A stretch of 64,000 bases of DNA from Hyphomonas sp. (GCF_022844445.1 NZ_JALHLS010000011.1:61105-125104), one strand, 5' to 3'; shown: positions 6,977 to 17,078, counted from the first letter of the stretch. The notes: a model not told the origin generated them from the sequence alone. Program-made: numbers and translations.

Positions 6977-8897
6977 CTACGAAGGTAACCGCCAGTTTCT
7001 CAGGAGCCTCACCGACGGCCTGACGCCGGACCCGCCGATGACGGTGGCCGAATGGGCAGACACCTATCGCATCCTGTCAGGCAGGGCCGCGGCGGAGGCC
7101 GGAAAGTACCGCACATCGCGCACGCCTTACATGCGCGAGATCATGGAGAGCCTGTCGCCCTCAAGTCCCGTCGAGCGCGTGGTCTTCATGAAGGCTGCAC
7201 AGACCGGAGCAACGGAGGCTGGCAACAACTTCATCGGATTCATCATCCACCAGGCGCCGGGGCCGATCCTTGCCGTGCAGCCGACGGTGGAGCTTGCCAA
7301 GCGCAATTCGCAGCAGCGCATTGATCCGCTGATCGAGGACAGTGCCGAGCTCCGCAAGATCGTGGCGCCGGCACGGTCCCGCGACAGCGGCAACACGGTG
7401 CTGGCGAAACGCTTTCCCGGCGGACAACTCGTGCTGACGGGGGCCAACAGTGCCACGGGCCTGAGGTCCATGCCGGCCCGCTACGTGTTCCTCGACGAAG
7501 TAGATGCCTATCCAGGCGATGTCGATGGTGAAGGCGATCCCATTGCACTTGCCGAAGCCCGCACCGCCACCTTTGGGCATCGCAAGAAGCTGTTCCTGGT
7601 GTCAACGCCAACCATCAAGGGCTTGTCGCGCATCGAACGCGAATACGAGGCTTCCGACCAGCGTCGCTACTTCGTGCCGTGTCCGCATTGCGGAACAATG
7701 CAATGGCTGCAGTTCGAGCGCTTGCGCTGGGAGAAGGGCAGACCCGGAACAGCTGCCTACATCTGTGACGATTGCGAGGCGCCGATCACGGAAGCCGCCA
7801 AGACGGACATGCTGGCCAAGGGGGAATGGCGGCCCACAGCAGAGGGCAGCAATCCCAAAACCCGCGGCTATCATCTCTCCGGCCTTTACTCCCCGGTGGG
7901 TTGGACCAGCTGGTCCGACATTGCCAGAAGCTGGGACGAGGCCCAGCACAATGACGCAGCGCTGAAGACAGCGAAGAACGTGTTGCTCGGCGAGACCTGG
8001 ATGGAGTCGGGAGAAGCGCCCGACTGGCAGCGGCTCTATGACCGGCGTGAACAGTGGAAGGCCGGCACTGTCCCGGAGAAGGGCCTCTTCCTCACCGCAG
8101 GGGCTGACGTTCAGAAGGATCGCATCGAGATCGATGTCTGGGCCTGGGGGCGGGGGCTCGAAAGCTGGCTCATTGATCATGTGGTGATCGAGGGCGGTCC
8201 CAGCGATCCGACCTGCTGGCTCAAGCTGACCAGGCTTCTGTCGCAGACCTGGGCCCATGCCAGCGGCCAGCACATGACGATTGCGCGGCTGGCCATCGAC
8301 ACCGGTTTCGAGACCAGTGCGGTCTACGCCTGGTCGCGGGCCGTGGGCTTTGCACAGGTCGCACCCGTCAAGGGCGTCGAGGGCTTCAATCGCGCGAGCC
8401 CGGTGACAGGCCCGACCTTTGTGGATGCGACCATCGCGGGCAAGCGGCTCCGACGCGGGGCCAGGCTGTGGACCGTCGCCACCTCGACCTTCAAGGCTGA
8501 AACCTACCGCTTCCTGCGGCAGGACCGGCCGACGGGGCAAGAACTTGAAGCCGGTGCGGTGTACCGGCCGGGAACGATCCATCTGCCGGACTGGGCTGAT
8601 GGCGAATGGCTGAAGCAGCTGACCGCCGAACAGCTGGTGACGGTCAAGACGAAGCGCGGCTTCCAGCGGCTCGAATGGCAGAAGCTTCGTGAACGCAACG
8701 AGGCACTCGATACCCGCGTCTATGCCCGCGCGGCCGCATGGATTGCCGGTGCCGACCGCTGGTCGGAGGCGCACTGGCAGGAACTGGAGCGGCAGTTGGC
8801 TGTCGCTCTTGTCGGACCCACAAGCGCTCCGGCGGTCAAATCTAACGCCCGCCCGTCAGCTCAGCGTCGGACGGTCAGATCGAGCTACATGGGGTGA
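6918..8897 (+). CDS. Terminase large subunit (lambda GpA family)
   Basis: The protein has 659 residues, about the size of lambda gpA (641). The packaging ATPase domain contains a deviant Walker A, MKAAQTGATEAGNN (about 90-103), and Walker B YVFLDEVD (about 188-195). A zinc-knuckle-like CPHCG...CDDC pair lies at about 255-285. A nuclease domain with AGADVQKDRIEI, LAIDTGFETSAVY and late acidic residues follows. It cuts concatemeric DNA and pumps it into proheads through the portal. The ATG at 6918 lies inside the small-subunit gene; a start a few codons later is possible. Confidence 0.95.
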   Translation: MSVNSSRPQPETTSISTAHDYEGNRQFLRSLTDGLTPDPPMTVAEWADTYRILSGRAAAEAGKYRTSRTPYMREIMESLSPSSPVERVVFMKAAQTGATEAGNNFIGFIIHQAPGPILAVQPTVELAKRNSQQRIDPLIEDSAELRKIVAPARSRDSGNTVLAKRFPGGQLVLTGANSATGLRSMPARYVFLDEVDAYPGDVDGEGDPIALAEARTATFGHRKKLFLVSTPTIKGLSRIEREYEASDQRRYFVPCPHCGTMQWLQFERLRWEKGRPGTAAYICDDCEAPITEAAKTDMLAKGEWRPTAEGSNPKTRGYHLSGLYSPVGWTSWSDIARSWDEAQHNDAALKTAKNVLLGETWMESGEAPDWQRLYDRREQWKAGTVPEKGLFLTAGADVQKDRIEIDVWAWGRGLESWLIDHVVIEGGPSDPTCWLKLTRLLSQTWAHASGQHMTIARLAIDTGFETSAVYAWSRAVGFAQVAPVKGVEGFNRASPVTGPTFVDATIAGKRLRRGARLWTVATSTFKAETYRFLRQDRPTGQELEAGAVYRPGTIHLPDWADGEWLKQLTAEQLVTVKTKRGFQRLEWQKLRERNEALDTRVYARAAAWIAGADRWSEAHWQELERQLAVALVGPTSAPAVKSNARPSAQRRTVRSSYMG

Positions 8898-8902
8898 CCA
8901 TC

Positions 8903-9118
8903 ATGGCGACACTCACCGATCTCCGGGCCAGGCGGGAAGCACTGGCTGTGCAGCGGTCCTCGGGCGTGGCCCGCGTCAGCTACGAGGGACGGAGTGTCGA
9001 ATATCGCAGCGTGGCCGAGATCGACCGGGCCATCGAGGCGCTCGATCGCGAGATCGTGGCCGCCGAGGGACGCCGCATCGTGCGGCAATTGCGCGTGACG
9101 ACGGCGAAGGGGCTCTGA
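8903..9118 (+). CDS. Head-tail connector, gpW-like
   Basis: The protein has 71 residues, highly helical: MATLTDLRARREALAVQR, then a beta-hairpin (RVSYEGRSVEYRS) and a second helix (IDRAIEALDREIVAAEGRR). This is the two-helix plus hairpin pattern of gpW-type joining proteins that sit under the portal. A GTG at 8894 overlaps the terminase stop and would add three residues; the ATG at 8903 has GGGG at normal distance. It lies between terminase and portal genes, as in lambda. Confidence 0.8.
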   Translation: MATLTDLRARREALAVQRSSGVARVSYEGRSVEYRSVAEIDRAIEALDREIVAAEGRRIVRQLRVTTAKGL

Positions 9119-9122
9119 CACC

Positions 9123-10625
9123 ATGGGCCTGTTCGACCTGTTCCGCCGCCCTTCACGGGGCGGCCCGTCCGCCATGCGCGCCCGGCTCGAAGGGGCGATG
9201 GCGAAGCGACGGCTCAGGGGCTGGAACCCGCCGCTCGAGAACATCAACACGCTCGTGGCTTCAGGCGGTCCACGGCTCCTGGCACGCGCGCGCGAGCTGG
9301 TTGTTACCAACGGCTATGCGGCGAACGCCTGCGAAGCCTTCGCGGCAAATCTTGTCGGCGACGGGATCAAGCCCTCGTCGCTGGTCGGAGACACGGATCT
9401 TCGCGATCGGATTCAGCGGCTGTGGCTCGCCTGGACGGACGAGGCGGATGCCGACGGGTTGACCGATTTCTACGGTCTCCAGGCCATGGTCGCTCGAGAG
9501 ATGTTCGTCGCGGGTGAATGCTTTGTACGGCTGCGCCCGCGCCGGGCTCAGGATGGACTGCTGGTGCCGCTGCAACTGCAGCTTCTGCAATCGGAGATGC
9601 TGCCCTTCGACAAGATGGAGACAGCGGCGAATGGCAACCGCATCCGCTGCGGGATCGAGTTTGACGCAATAGGCCGGCGTGTCGCCTATCACTTCCGCCG
9701 CCGCCATCCCGGCGACAGCACCGACCAGGGCGGGGTGATCCCCGAGACGGTGCGGGTGCCGGCTGCCAACGTGCTGCACATCTACCGGCCGATCGACGCA
9801 GGCCAGATCCGCGGCCTGCCGCATGTCGCACCTGCGATGGTGCGGCTGTTTCTGCTCGACCAGTATGATGATGCAGAACTCGACCGCAAGAAGACCGCGG
9901 CGATGTTCGCAGGCTTCATCACCAAGACCGCGCCGGAAGAACCCTTGATGGGCGAAACGCAGGCGGACGCGGACGGCGTAACGATCGCCAGCCTCGAGCC
10001 CGGCACCATGCAGGTGCTCTTGCCGGGGGAAGACGTGAAGTTCTCGAGCCCTGCCGACGTAGGTGGTGGCTATGAGGCCTTCCAGTACCGCACACTGCTT
10101 GCCGTCTCCGCCTCTCTCGGGTTGCCTTATCATCTGGTGACGGGCGACGTGCGGCAGGCGAACTATTCGAGCTTGCGCGCCGAGCTCGTGGAATTCCGCC
10201 GCCGCATGCAGCAGCTCCAATACGGCGTCATGGCACATCAGCTCTGCCGTCCGATCTGGGCACGCTGGATGGAAACGGCATTGCTGGCGGGGTCACTTGA
10301 CCTCGATGATGCAGATACTGCGCGCGCGGTGCAGTGGATTCCACCGCGCTGGGACTGGGTCGATCCGTTGAAGGACATCCAGGCGCAGGTGCTGGCTATG
10401 GAGGCGGGCATCACCTCACGGCGCAAGGTGGTAGAGGCCACCGGCTACGACATCGAAGAAGTCGACCGCGAGAACGCCACGGATATGAAGCGCGCCGCCG
10501 ATCTGGGCCTCGGCTATCGCACCAGCCCCGGGGCGACGCAGGGTGCGAAGGCAACGCCGCCTGCACGGCCGGAATCCGATGGAACGGACGACGGCGCTGC
10601 CGCCGAACAATCCGAACAGGAGTGA
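9123..10625 (+). CDS. Portal protein (lambda GpB family)
   Basis: The protein has 500 residues, near the lambda portal length. Typical features are the N-terminal MGLFDLFRRP, ARELVVTNGYAANACEAFAANLVGDGIKP, the central VLHIYRPIDAGQIRGLPHVAP with YDDAELDRKKTAAM, and the conserved QANYSSLRAELVEFRRRMQ. The C-terminus is acidic and disordered. The portal forms the dodecameric ring through which DNA enters and leaves the head and to which terminase and connectors dock. Confidence 0.95.
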   Translation: MGLFDLFRRPSRGGPSAMRARLEGAMAKRRLRGWNPPLENINTLVASGGPRLLARARELVVTNGYAANACEAFAANLVGDGIKPSSLVGDTDLRDRIQRLWLAWTDEADADGLTDFYGLQAMVAREMFVAGECFVRLRPRRAQDGLLVPLQLQLLQSEMLPFDKMETAANGNRIRCGIEFDAIGRRVAYHFRRRHPGDSTDQGGVIPETVRVPAANVLHIYRPIDAGQIRGLPHVAPAMVRLFLLDQYDDAELDRKKTAAMFAGFITKTAPEEPLMGETQADADGVTIASLEPGTMQVLLPGEDVKFSSPADVGGGYEAFQYRTLLAVSASLGLPYHLVTGDVRQANYSSLRAELVEFRRRMQQLQYGVMAHQLCRPIWARWMETALLAGSLDLDDADTARAVQWIPPRWDWVDPLKDIQAQVLAMEAGITSRRKVVEATGYDIEEVDRENATDMKRAADLGLGYRTSPGATQGAKATPPARPESDGTDDGAAAEQSEQE

Positions 10626-10629
10626 CAGC

Positions 10630-11610
10630 ATGACGAGCTGGTATGAGATCCGCGCCCGGGCAACGGGTGCGGAAGTGGTAATCTATGACGAGATCGGCGC
10701 CTATGGCGTCTCGGCCAAGGGTTTCCTCGCGGAACTCGGCGCGTTGCCCGAGGGGACGCCCATCGATCTCAGAATCAACAGCCCGGGCGGGTCGGTCTTC
10801 GATGCGGTGGCGATATACAACGCCATCAAGCGGCACGAGGGGCCGGTGACGGTCTGGATCGATGGCATCGCGGCCTCGGCCGCCTCCTATGTGGCGATGG
10901 CGGGTGATGAGATCGTCATGCCTGAGAATGCCTTCCTGATGATCCACGATCCTGCAGGGCTTGTGATGGGCACGGCGGATGACATGCGCGCCATGGCCGA
11001 GGCGCTCGACAAGCTCAAAGGTAGCCTGGTGCAAGGCTACGCCGCAAAGTCCGGCCGTGACCCGCAAGACATTGCCGCTCTGATGGCGGCAGAGACCTGG
11101 TTCGACGCGAAGGACGCGCTGGACGCAGGACTTGCCACTCGCATTGCCGAGCCGGTGCGCATCGCCGCACGCTTCGACATCGGCTGCTTCCGCAACGCGC
11201 CGCCGGCGCTGGTCGAGATGGTGGAGGAGGACGAGCCCGAAACCGTTCCCGACCGGAACGGTTTGGAGAACGAGCAGGATACCCCTTCTGTCACTGCCAA
11301 GGGGCATGTCCAGCCCGACAACATGCCCCCGCCTGCGAGTGATCCACCTGCCGATCCCGCAGCGATCCGGGCCGACGCCATCGCACATGCGCGCGCCGTG
11401 ATTGATCTCTGCCGCCTTGCACGCCAGCCGCAGATGGCCGGTGGATTCCTCGAGCAGGATGCAAGCCTCGACGAGGTACGCGCAGCGCTTCTCGCTGCGA
11501 AGGCCGACGCTGAGCCTGAGATCACGCCGCATCACCCGCAACCCGGCCGATCTTCGGCTGCGCGCCCCTGGGGCGAAATTGTCGCCCGCACATTCAAGCT
11601 GAAAGGATAA
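10630..11610 (+). CDS. ClpP-like prohead maturation protease
   Basis: The protein has 326 residues. The ClpP/S14-type serine protease fold is clear: INSPGGSVFDAVAIYNAIK, the nucleophile Ser in GIAASAASYVAMAGDE, the catalytic His in FLMIHDPAG, and an Asp later. The C-terminal 110 residues are low-complexity then helical (IRADAIAHARAVIDLCRLA) and may act as a scaffold, as in lambda C/Nu3. The start at 10630 fits a gap of 4 bases after the portal; the longer frame from 10543 overlaps the portal gene. Cleaves capsid scaffold during prohead maturation. Confidence 0.93.
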   Translation: MTSWYEIRARATGAEVVIYDEIGAYGVSAKGFLAELGALPEGTPIDLRINSPGGSVFDAVAIYNAIKRHEGPVTVWIDGIAASAASYVAMAGDEIVMPENAFLMIHDPAGLVMGTADDMRAMAEALDKLKGSLVQGYAAKSGRDPQDIAALMAAETWFDAKDALDAGLATRIAEPVRIAARFDIGCFRNAPPALVEMVEEDEPETVPDRNGLENEQDTPSVTAKGHVQPDNMPPPASDPPADPAAIRADAIAHARAVIDLCRLARQPQMAGGFLEQDASLDEVRAALLAAKADAEPEITPHHPQPGRSSAARPWGEIVARTFKLKG

Positions 11611-11614
11611 CCTG

Positions 11615-11980
11615 ATGACCACACTTGTTGAAGGCAAGCACGCCGGCCACTTCCTCGTCTGGGAAGCCTTCCGGGACTACACCCGCGAGACGATCACCAT
11701 CGCGAGCGGCACGCTGGAGCCCGGCACCGTGCTGGGCAAGATCACAGCCAGCGGCAAGTATGCGGCCTTTGCGCCTGCTGCCACCAATGGCACCGAGACG
11801 GCTGTTGCCGTGCTCTGGGGCAGGGCCGACGCTTCTGGTGGTGATGCACCTGCCGTTGCCGTGGTGCGCGGTCCCGCTGTCGTCAATCGCCACGACCTCG
11901 TCTTCGCCGGCACCCCGTCCGGGCCCGAAATTGCTGCGGCGCATGCTGATCTGCTCGCAGTCGGCATTCTCGTCCGCTGA
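11615..11980 (+). CDS. Head decoration protein (lambda gpD-like)
   Basis: The protein has 121 residues (lambda gpD 110). It begins with a variable basic arm, then RETITIASGTLEPGTVLGKI and a Gly/Ala-rich beta-tulip core ending AAHADLLAVGILVR, typical of the HDPD family. Trimers stud the capsid three-fold sites and stabilise the expanded shell. It lies between protease and major capsid genes, the canonical order. Confidence 0.9.
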   Translation: MTTLVEGKHAGHFLVWEAFRDYTRETITIASGTLEPGTVLGKITASGKYAAFAPAATNGTETAVAVLWGRADASGGDAPAVAVVRGPAVVNRHDLVFAGTPSGPEIAAAHADLLAVGILVR

Positions 11981-12027
11981 TCCCCAACACCAATTCTCAC
12001 CGCAATTATTGAACCGGAGGCATTCCC

Positions 12028-13041
12028 ATGGCCACAATGGACATCTTCGAAGGCGATGCCTTCACCATCATCGAACTCACCCGTGCGCTTGAGAACATCC
12101 CCTTCAAGCCGGCACTGCTCTCAGGCTCGAACCTCTTCAGCCCCCGCGGTGTTCGCGCCCGCACCGTGATGATTGAGAGCCGGGACGGCACGCTGTCGTT
12201 GATCCCGTTCTCGGAACGTGGGTCCGCCTACGAACAACAGGTGCCTGAACGCCGCGAGATGCGCGCCTTCATCTGCCGCCAGTTCAAGAAGCAGGACGTG
12301 ATCTGGGCCTCAGAAATCCAGTCGGTGCGTGACTTCGGCTCCGAGTCTGCCACGGCCCAGGTCCAGACAGAGGTGGCCCACCGTCTGCGCAGGCTCCGCC
12401 AGGATGCCGAGGCCACCTTCGAATATCACCTTCTGAACGGCATCCAGGGGATCGTGAAGGATCCCAGGGACCAGGCCACGGTGGTGAACTACTTCACCGA
12501 GTTCGCGATCACGCTTGCGACCGAGATCGACTTCGACCTCGATAATGCAACTCCTGCCTCAGGCGCACTCCGCAAGCGCTGCCAGGCGCTGATCGAAAGT
12601 GTCGAGGACTCGATGGGCGGACTTGCTGCCGGTGCGGTGCAGGTGCGTGCTGAATGCGGCTCGGCGTTCTTTGCTGATCTCGTATCCCACAAAGAGGTGA
12701 GGGAGACCTATCTCAACACCGCCGCGGCTGCTGACCTCCGGGGCCGCATCGCCGACGAGGTCAGTTTCGGCGGCATCACCTTCCGCCGCTACCGTGGCGG
12801 AGCAGGCTTCGGGGTACCGACCGACAAGGCCTTCTTCTATCCTGAAGGCATCGAGGGGCTGTTCGAGATCTACTATGCGCCTGCCGATACGTTCGAGACC
12901 GTCAACACGCTGGGCCTGCCGCTTTATGCCCGCACCATCCCCGATCGCGATCGCGATGAATGGGTGCGCCTCGAGATCGAGAGCAATCCGCTGCCGATCT
13001 GTACAAGGCCGCAGGTGCTGCGCTCGGCACGCCGGACGTGA
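12028..13041 (+). CDS. Major capsid protein (lambda gpE family)
   Basis: The protein has 337 residues (lambda gpE 341). Recognisable stretches are TIIELTRALENIPFKPALL, RTVMIESRDGTLSLIP, VAHRLRRLRQDAEATFEYH and the C-terminal domain with GVPTDKAFFYPEGIEGLFEI. It forms the icosahedral shell with an HK97-like fold. GGAGGC lies 7 bases before the ATG. Confidence 0.95.
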   Translation: MATMDIFEGDAFTIIELTRALENIPFKPALLSGSNLFSPRGVRARTVMIESRDGTLSLIPFSERGSAYEQQVPERREMRAFICRQFKKQDVIWASEIQSVRDFGSESATAQVQTEVAHRLRRLRQDAEATFEYHLLNGIQGIVKDPRDQATVVNYFTEFAITLATEIDFDLDNATPASGALRKRCQALIESVEDSMGGLAAGAVQVRAECGSAFFADLVSHKEVRETYLNTAAAADLRGRIADEVSFGGITFRRYRGGAGFGVPTDKAFFYPEGIEGLFEIYYAPADTFETVNTLGLPLYARTIPDRDRDEWVRLEIESNPLPICTRPQVLRSARRT

Positions 13042-13056
13042 TGAGGCGGGCATGCC

Positions 13057-13407
13057 ATGGCTGCCACCCATGAGCTGACCGGCCTTCGCCGCGGCAACAG
13101 CTTCGAGCGGCTGTTCCGCTTCAAGGACAGCGCGGGCGTTGTTGTCGACCTGACGGGCTCCGAGATTGTCTTTATGGCAGAGACTGCCGCGTCCACGATC
13201 CGCAAGACAACGGCAGATGGCACGCTGCTCATGCCTTCACCGGTATCGGGCGAGGTGACACTGAAGCTCACACCAGCAGAAACCCGTCTGTTTGCCGTCG
13301 GCCGCTTGAGAAGCCGCTACGAGTTCGAGCGGCGAATTGCCGGCACCGAGGAAACCTTGGTGCGCGGGTGCCTCGTCATCGAGGAGGGTCTCAATGACGA
13401 CGCCTGA
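13057..13407 (+). CDS. Phage structural protein, beta-rich, unknown exact role
   Basis: The protein has 116 residues and is predicted mostly beta: [27 protein letters not shown], then [15 protein letters not shown] and RSRYEFERR. This resembles the small immunoglobulin- or BppU-N-like proteins often encoded next to fibre genes. It overlaps the collagen-like gene by 14 bases, suggesting a coupled pair in which this protein could anchor or chaperone the fibre. That link is inferred. Confidence 0.65.
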   Translation: MAATHELTGLRRGNSFERLFRFKDSAGVVVDLTGSEIVFMAETAASTIRKTTADGTLLMPSPVSGEVTLKLTPAETRLFAVGRLRSRYEFERRIAGTEETLVRGCLVIEEGLNDDA

Positions 13408-15172
13408 AATCATCGAGATCATTGTTCCCGGACCCATTGCCGTTGTTGAAGTTGTGCAGCCCGGTCAACAGGGCCCGCCCGGACCAACAGGAGCACCGGG
13501 CCCGGCAGGTCCTGTGGGCGAAACAGGCCCGATCGGCGCCACCGGGCCTGTCGGTCCAATGGGACCGGAAGGTCCACAAGGACCCACTGGTCCTGTTGGT
13601 CCCCCTGGTGAGACAGGCGCAACAGGCCCGGTCGGCCCGCAGGGTGAAGCAGGCCCGGTTGGTCCCGTTGGCGAGACCGGAGCTACCGGCCCGCAAGGTG
13701 AGACGGGCGCTACTGGACCACCCGGTCCACAGGGTGAAGCTGGCCCAGTTGGTCCGGTCGGCGAGACAGGCCCCTCGGGCCCGGCAGGTCCGATTGGTGC
13801 CACGGGGCCCGTCGGTCCAATTGGACCAGAAGGTCCGCCTGGTGAACCCGGGCCTGCTGGCCCAACTGGCCCCGCCGGCGAGACGGGTCCCTCAGGCCCG
13901 ATTGGAGCAACAGGTCCATCAGGCCCACCCGGACCAACCGGTCCGCAAGGTGAAACCGGTCCCGCAGGGTTGCAAGGTCTCGCTGGTCCAGCAGGTCCAA
14001 TCGGGCCTGCAGGTGAGACAGGTCCGGCGCCCTCGGACGAGGTCGTTCAGGATCTGATTGGGGCGATGCTGACGGCTGGCACCCATGTCGGTGTCAATGT
14101 CGTCCATGATGATGCTGCCAACAGGATTAGCATCGAACTGGTCGAGGGCGATTACGAGGAAAGCGTCCGGCTTGGAACGACGGCCGCGGATGGTAACATC
14201 ACCTTGTCCGGTACACCTACCATCCAGGGTGTCACACTTGCCGTTGGTGATCGCATTCTGCCTGCCGGGCAGACCGTTGCAGCAGAGCGCATCATCTACG
14301 AGGTCCAGGACGGCGCATGGACTCCCGCAGCAGGATGGGAGCCGGCAAGTACCAGCATCTCGGCGGGACGCATCGTCCCCATCGATGAAGGCGACAATGC
14401 AGGCGCCATCTTCCAGCTGCTCACAGCCGGCGCGATCGTGCCGGGAACGACACCGCTAGAATGGAAGACCAGTGTCCAGTCGACGACAGCCCAGTTCGTG
14501 CCGAAGAACATCAACGTCGCAAGCTATACGCTGCTCTATGGCGACCGGCGGCGCTGGATCTTCGCCACCCGCAGTGGCGACCAGGACTTCACGATCCCGA
14601 ACCGCAACGATGTCTTGTGGCAGAACGGCACGGAGATTGTGTTCTTCCACAATGGCACTTCCGGCATCAAGACGATCACCGGCGCCACAGGAGTCTTCAT
14701 CAACGGCGTGGACGGCGGAAGCATTGTACTCGACACCCGCTATGACGCGTGGCTGCTGAAGCACCGCAGCAAGAACCAGTGGTTTGCGGTGCCGTGGAAA
14801 CAGGCCGCGCCCCAAGTACCTGTCACGAAAACTCTCGTCGTAGCGGCATCCGACGAAACCACCGCACTCACGACGGGCACGAAGGTCACCTTCCGCATGC
14901 CCTATGCCATGGTACTCAGCGCAGTGAGGGCCTCGCTCGCCACCGCGCAGTCTGCCGGTGCGATACTCACCGCGGACATCAAGGAGGAGGGCACCTCAAT
15001 CTTCGCCACGAAGATCACGATCGACAACACTGAGAAGACCTCTGTGACGGCGGCCACGCCGGCGGTTTTCTCCGATACGGCACTTGCCGACGATGCCGAG
15101 ATGACCATCATCATTGACCAGGTCGGAACGCCCGGTGCGGCCGGTCTCAAGATCGCACTGATCGGGACCTGA
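13394..15172 (+). CDS. Collagen-like phage fibre protein
   Basis: The protein has 592 residues. After about 20 N-terminal residues there is a long uninterrupted run of Gly-X-Y triplets (about residues 26-214), with repeated modules such as [10 protein letters not shown] and [10 protein letters not shown], as in bacterial collagen triple helices. The rest is a beta-rich domain with repeated ATTALTTG-like and [14 protein letters not shown] stretches, plausible as a receptor-binding or head-fibre tip. Phage collagen-like proteins form trimeric fibres on head or tail. Location between capsid and tail-completion genes suggests a head fibre, but this is inferred. Start at 13394 overlaps the preceding gene. 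Confidence 0.85.
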   Translation: MTTPEIIEIIVPGPIAVVEVVQPGQQGPPGPTGAPGPAGPVGETGPIGATGPVGPMGPEGPQGPTGPVGPPGETGATGPVGPQGEAGPVGPVGETGATGPQGETGATGPPGPQGEAGPVGPVGETGPSGPAGPIGATGPVGPIGPEGPPGEPGPAGPTGPAGETGPSGPIGATGPSGPPGPTGPQGETGPAGLQGLAGPAGPIGPAGETGPAPSDEVVQDLIGAMLTAGTHVGVNVVHDDAANRISIELVEGDYEESVRLGTTAADGNITLSGTPTIQGVTLAVGDRILPAGQTVAAERIIYEVQDGAWTPAAGWEPASTSISAGRIVPIDEGDNAGAIFQLLTAGAIVPGTTPLEWKTSVQSTTAQFVPKNINVASYTLLYGDRRRWIFATRSGDQDFTIPNRNDVLWQNGTEIVFFHNGTSGIKTITGATGVFINGVDGGSIVLDTRYDAWLLKHRSKNQWFAVPWKQAAPQVPVTKTLVVAASDETTALTTGTKVTFRMPYAMVLSAVRASLATAQSAGAILTADIKEEGTSIFATKITIDNTEKTSVTAATPAVFSDTALADDAEMTIIIDQVGTPGAAGLKIALIGT

Positions 15173-15177
15173 GGCCC

Positions 15178-16278
15178 ATGAGCTTTCTGATCAACCCGTA
15201 TCGGTTTGTTGCCCCGCTTTACGTGCAGGTCTTGCCACTGATCAACGCGAACGCCGAGGCAGGCAACATTACGGGCTGGACCAATGCCATTGCCACGAGC
15301 TTTGCTGCGACGGCGGCGAACCCGCTCAGCTCCACCGAGGTCGGCAGCGGCATCGGTCCTTATGCTGGTTCATACAGTTTCTCGTCTGGCGGCACTTCAT
15401 TTGCGGCTGCCTATCAGGATATCAGCCTTGCAGGCCTGGACGCCAACATTCTCGCCGACATCGACGCCGGCAGGATCACCGCCGACTGCGGTGGCTTTCT
15501 GGTCACCGACAAGGACAATACCGACTGGGGTCACGTCGACCTGATGTTCTATACGAGCGGTGGCGCCTGGCTTGGCGGCGCCATGCATGATGGGCGGCTG
15601 TCGCAAAGCGCATGGAGGGCATTCACTGAAACAGCGCTCAAGGTGCCGGAGACCACGCGTATTGTCCGCCTCATGCTGCGTGGCTGGCGCAACGGCGGTG
15701 ATGCCAACACGCAAGTCTATTGGGACGAAATCTCCGCGCGGCTGAACCGCAAGGCCGGAACTCACACTTGTATCCTGTCGCTCAACGGCGCCAGCACCGC
15801 CGGCTGGACCAACGTCGTGAACACGCTCATCACAGCAACCGTCGCATCATCCTCCACAGGCGGCAACGCCTGGGGCTATGATCCCGGCCTGCGCTGGGGC
15901 ACGGGGAGCACATCAACTGGCCACGCCTGGCATGCACAATCACTGCCTTCTACATGGCAAGGCGCAATCGATGCCGGTGTTGTAACACTCGAAGCCAACT
16001 TTCAGCTCGCCTGCACGACCAGCACGCCACAAGCCTCGGGCCGCGTCTATGTCGAGTTCTATGATGCCGGTTCTTCACAGCTAGGAAGCAGGGTCTATTC
16101 GGACCCGGCTGAGGCCTCACCAGCCCGTCAGAGTGCACGCCGCAAGCAGTTCTCCACACCGGTTCCAGCGAATGCCCGATCCATACGCTTCGGCATCATG
16201 GGAACGCGCGTCTCCGGGACCTCGCTCAATGCCATCTTCTCGAGCTTCAGCTACATCAACGTCTTCCTGGAGAGGTAG
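15178..16278 (+). CDS. Phage structural or fibre protein with two similar beta domains
   Basis: The protein has 366 residues. Two halves share a pattern: an Asn-Gly rich strand and a TxxGWTN motif (NITGWTNAIATSF near 28, STAGWTNVVNTLI near 200) followed by jelly-roll-like beta strands and a conserved aromatic cluster. This is reminiscent of carbohydrate-binding modules. It is 5 bases behind the collagen-like gene, so it probably works with that fibre in host recognition. No specific family recognised. Confidence 0.6.
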   Translation: MSFLINPYRFVAPLYVQVLPLINANAEAGNITGWTNAIATSFAATAANPLSSTEVGSGIGPYAGSYSFSSGGTSFAAAYQDISLAGLDANILADIDAGRITADCGGFLVTDKDNTDWGHVDLMFYTSGGAWLGGAMHDGRLSQSAWRAFTETALKVPETTRIVRLMLRGWRNGGDANTQVYWDEISARLNRKAGTHTCILSLNGASTAGWTNVVNTLITATVASSSTGGNAWGYDPGLRWGTGSTSTGHAWHAQSLPSTWQGAIDAGVVTLEANFQLACTTSTPQASGRVYVEFYDAGSSQLGSRVYSDPAEASPARQSARRKQFSTPVPANARSIRFGIMGTRVSGTSLNAIFSSFSYINVFLER

Positions 16279-16287
16279 GCACACAAC

Positions 16288-16632
16288 GTGATCGACTTCT
16301 CCAGCCTTCTCTACGCGCCGATCTACGAGGCATTCGGCGTGCCGGCCAGGATCCTTTGCCTTTATGATGCACACTTCGAGATTACCGTTATCGACAAGAC
16401 CAGCGGTGTTGAAGTTTTCGATGGCACAGCAAGCGTCAAGACCATCCGGCCTGCTGCGGTGATGCGAGTATCGGAACTGTCCGCACTCGGCCTTTCGCAG
16501 CGGGATCTCGAGGGTGTCAGCATCGAGTTCTCGGGCAAGATCTGGCGGGTGAAGGCGACGATGCTGAAGCCTGCGCCAACCGGTGAAGCCGGTGGCGAGC
16601 TTTATCTCTTCCTGATCGAGGACGAGTCATGA
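16288..16632 (+). CDS. Head-tail joining protein
   Basis: The protein has 114 residues with a GTG start. Its sequence (FSSLLYAPIYEAFGVPA then strands ITVIDKTSGVEVFDG and VSIEFSGKIWRVKATM) fits the small beta-barrel head-tail completion proteins of siphophages (FII/gp17-like). Position directly before a tail-terminator-like gene, with a 4-base overlap, supports this. Assignment is by size, fold impression and order. Confidence 0.65.
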   Translation: MIDFSSLLYAPIYEAFGVPARILCLYDAHFEITVIDKTSGVEVFDGTASVKTIRPAAVMRVSELSALGLSQRDLEGVSIEFSGKIWRVKATMLKPAPTGEAGGELYLFLIEDES

Positions 16633-17078
16633 CGGACAGGCGTGAGGCGATCCTTGTCCGGCTGCTCGAGATAGCGAGGGCAATCCCCGGAATCGCCGCC
16701 GCCTTCCGCAATACTGACGAGATCAGCGACAGGCAGCGCCCGTGCATCCTGATCCTCGATGCCGACGAGGCGGCCGATGATGGCGACCCCTCAGGCCTGT
16801 CCAGGCGTCCCGGTGCGCCGCGGCGGGTCGGCATGACACCTGAGCTCTACATCATGCTGGGTGCGAAGCCGGAGCACATCGGAACTCAGCTCAACGTGTT
16901 TCGTGCAGCGATCCTCAAGGCTGTACTGACAGATGCGGTGTTGGCGAACCTCGTCGGTACCAACGGTGATATTCGCTACGAAGGCTGCGCCACAGCGCTC
17001 GCACGCGGCCGCATGATGGAAGGCGAGATGGGTCTGTCCTTCACCTTCTCTTACGTGCTGCGACCGGACGCGCTCTGA
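16629..17078 (+). CDS. Tail terminator-like protein
   Basis: The protein has 149 residues. It starts with a helix (REAILVRLLEIARAIPGIAAAFRN) followed by alternating strands (CILILDADEAADDG, MTPELYIMLGAK) and a C-terminal strand (GLSFTFSYVLRP). That is the layout of gpU/tail-completion proteins that cap the tail tube. Gene order (joining protein, terminator, tube) agrees. Confidence 0.65.
   Translation: MTDRREAILVRLLEIARAIPGIAAAFRNTDEISDRQRPCILILDADEAADDGDPSGLSRRPGAPRRVGMTPELYIMLGAKPEHIGTQLNVFRAAILKAVLTDAVLANLVGTNGDIRYEGCATALARGRMMEGEMGLSFTFSYVLRPDAL

Noticed and set aside
7602..8774. Long minus-strand frame of 390 codons opposite the large terminase
   Set aside because: It is the shadow of a well-supported terminase gene; high GC makes long antisense frames common. 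The translation has no domain and no ribosome site.
13465..13803. Minus-strand Gly-Pro-rich frame that looks collagen-like
   Set aside because: Antisense of GGN-CCN repeats also encodes Gly and Pro; a mirror of the real plus-strand gene.
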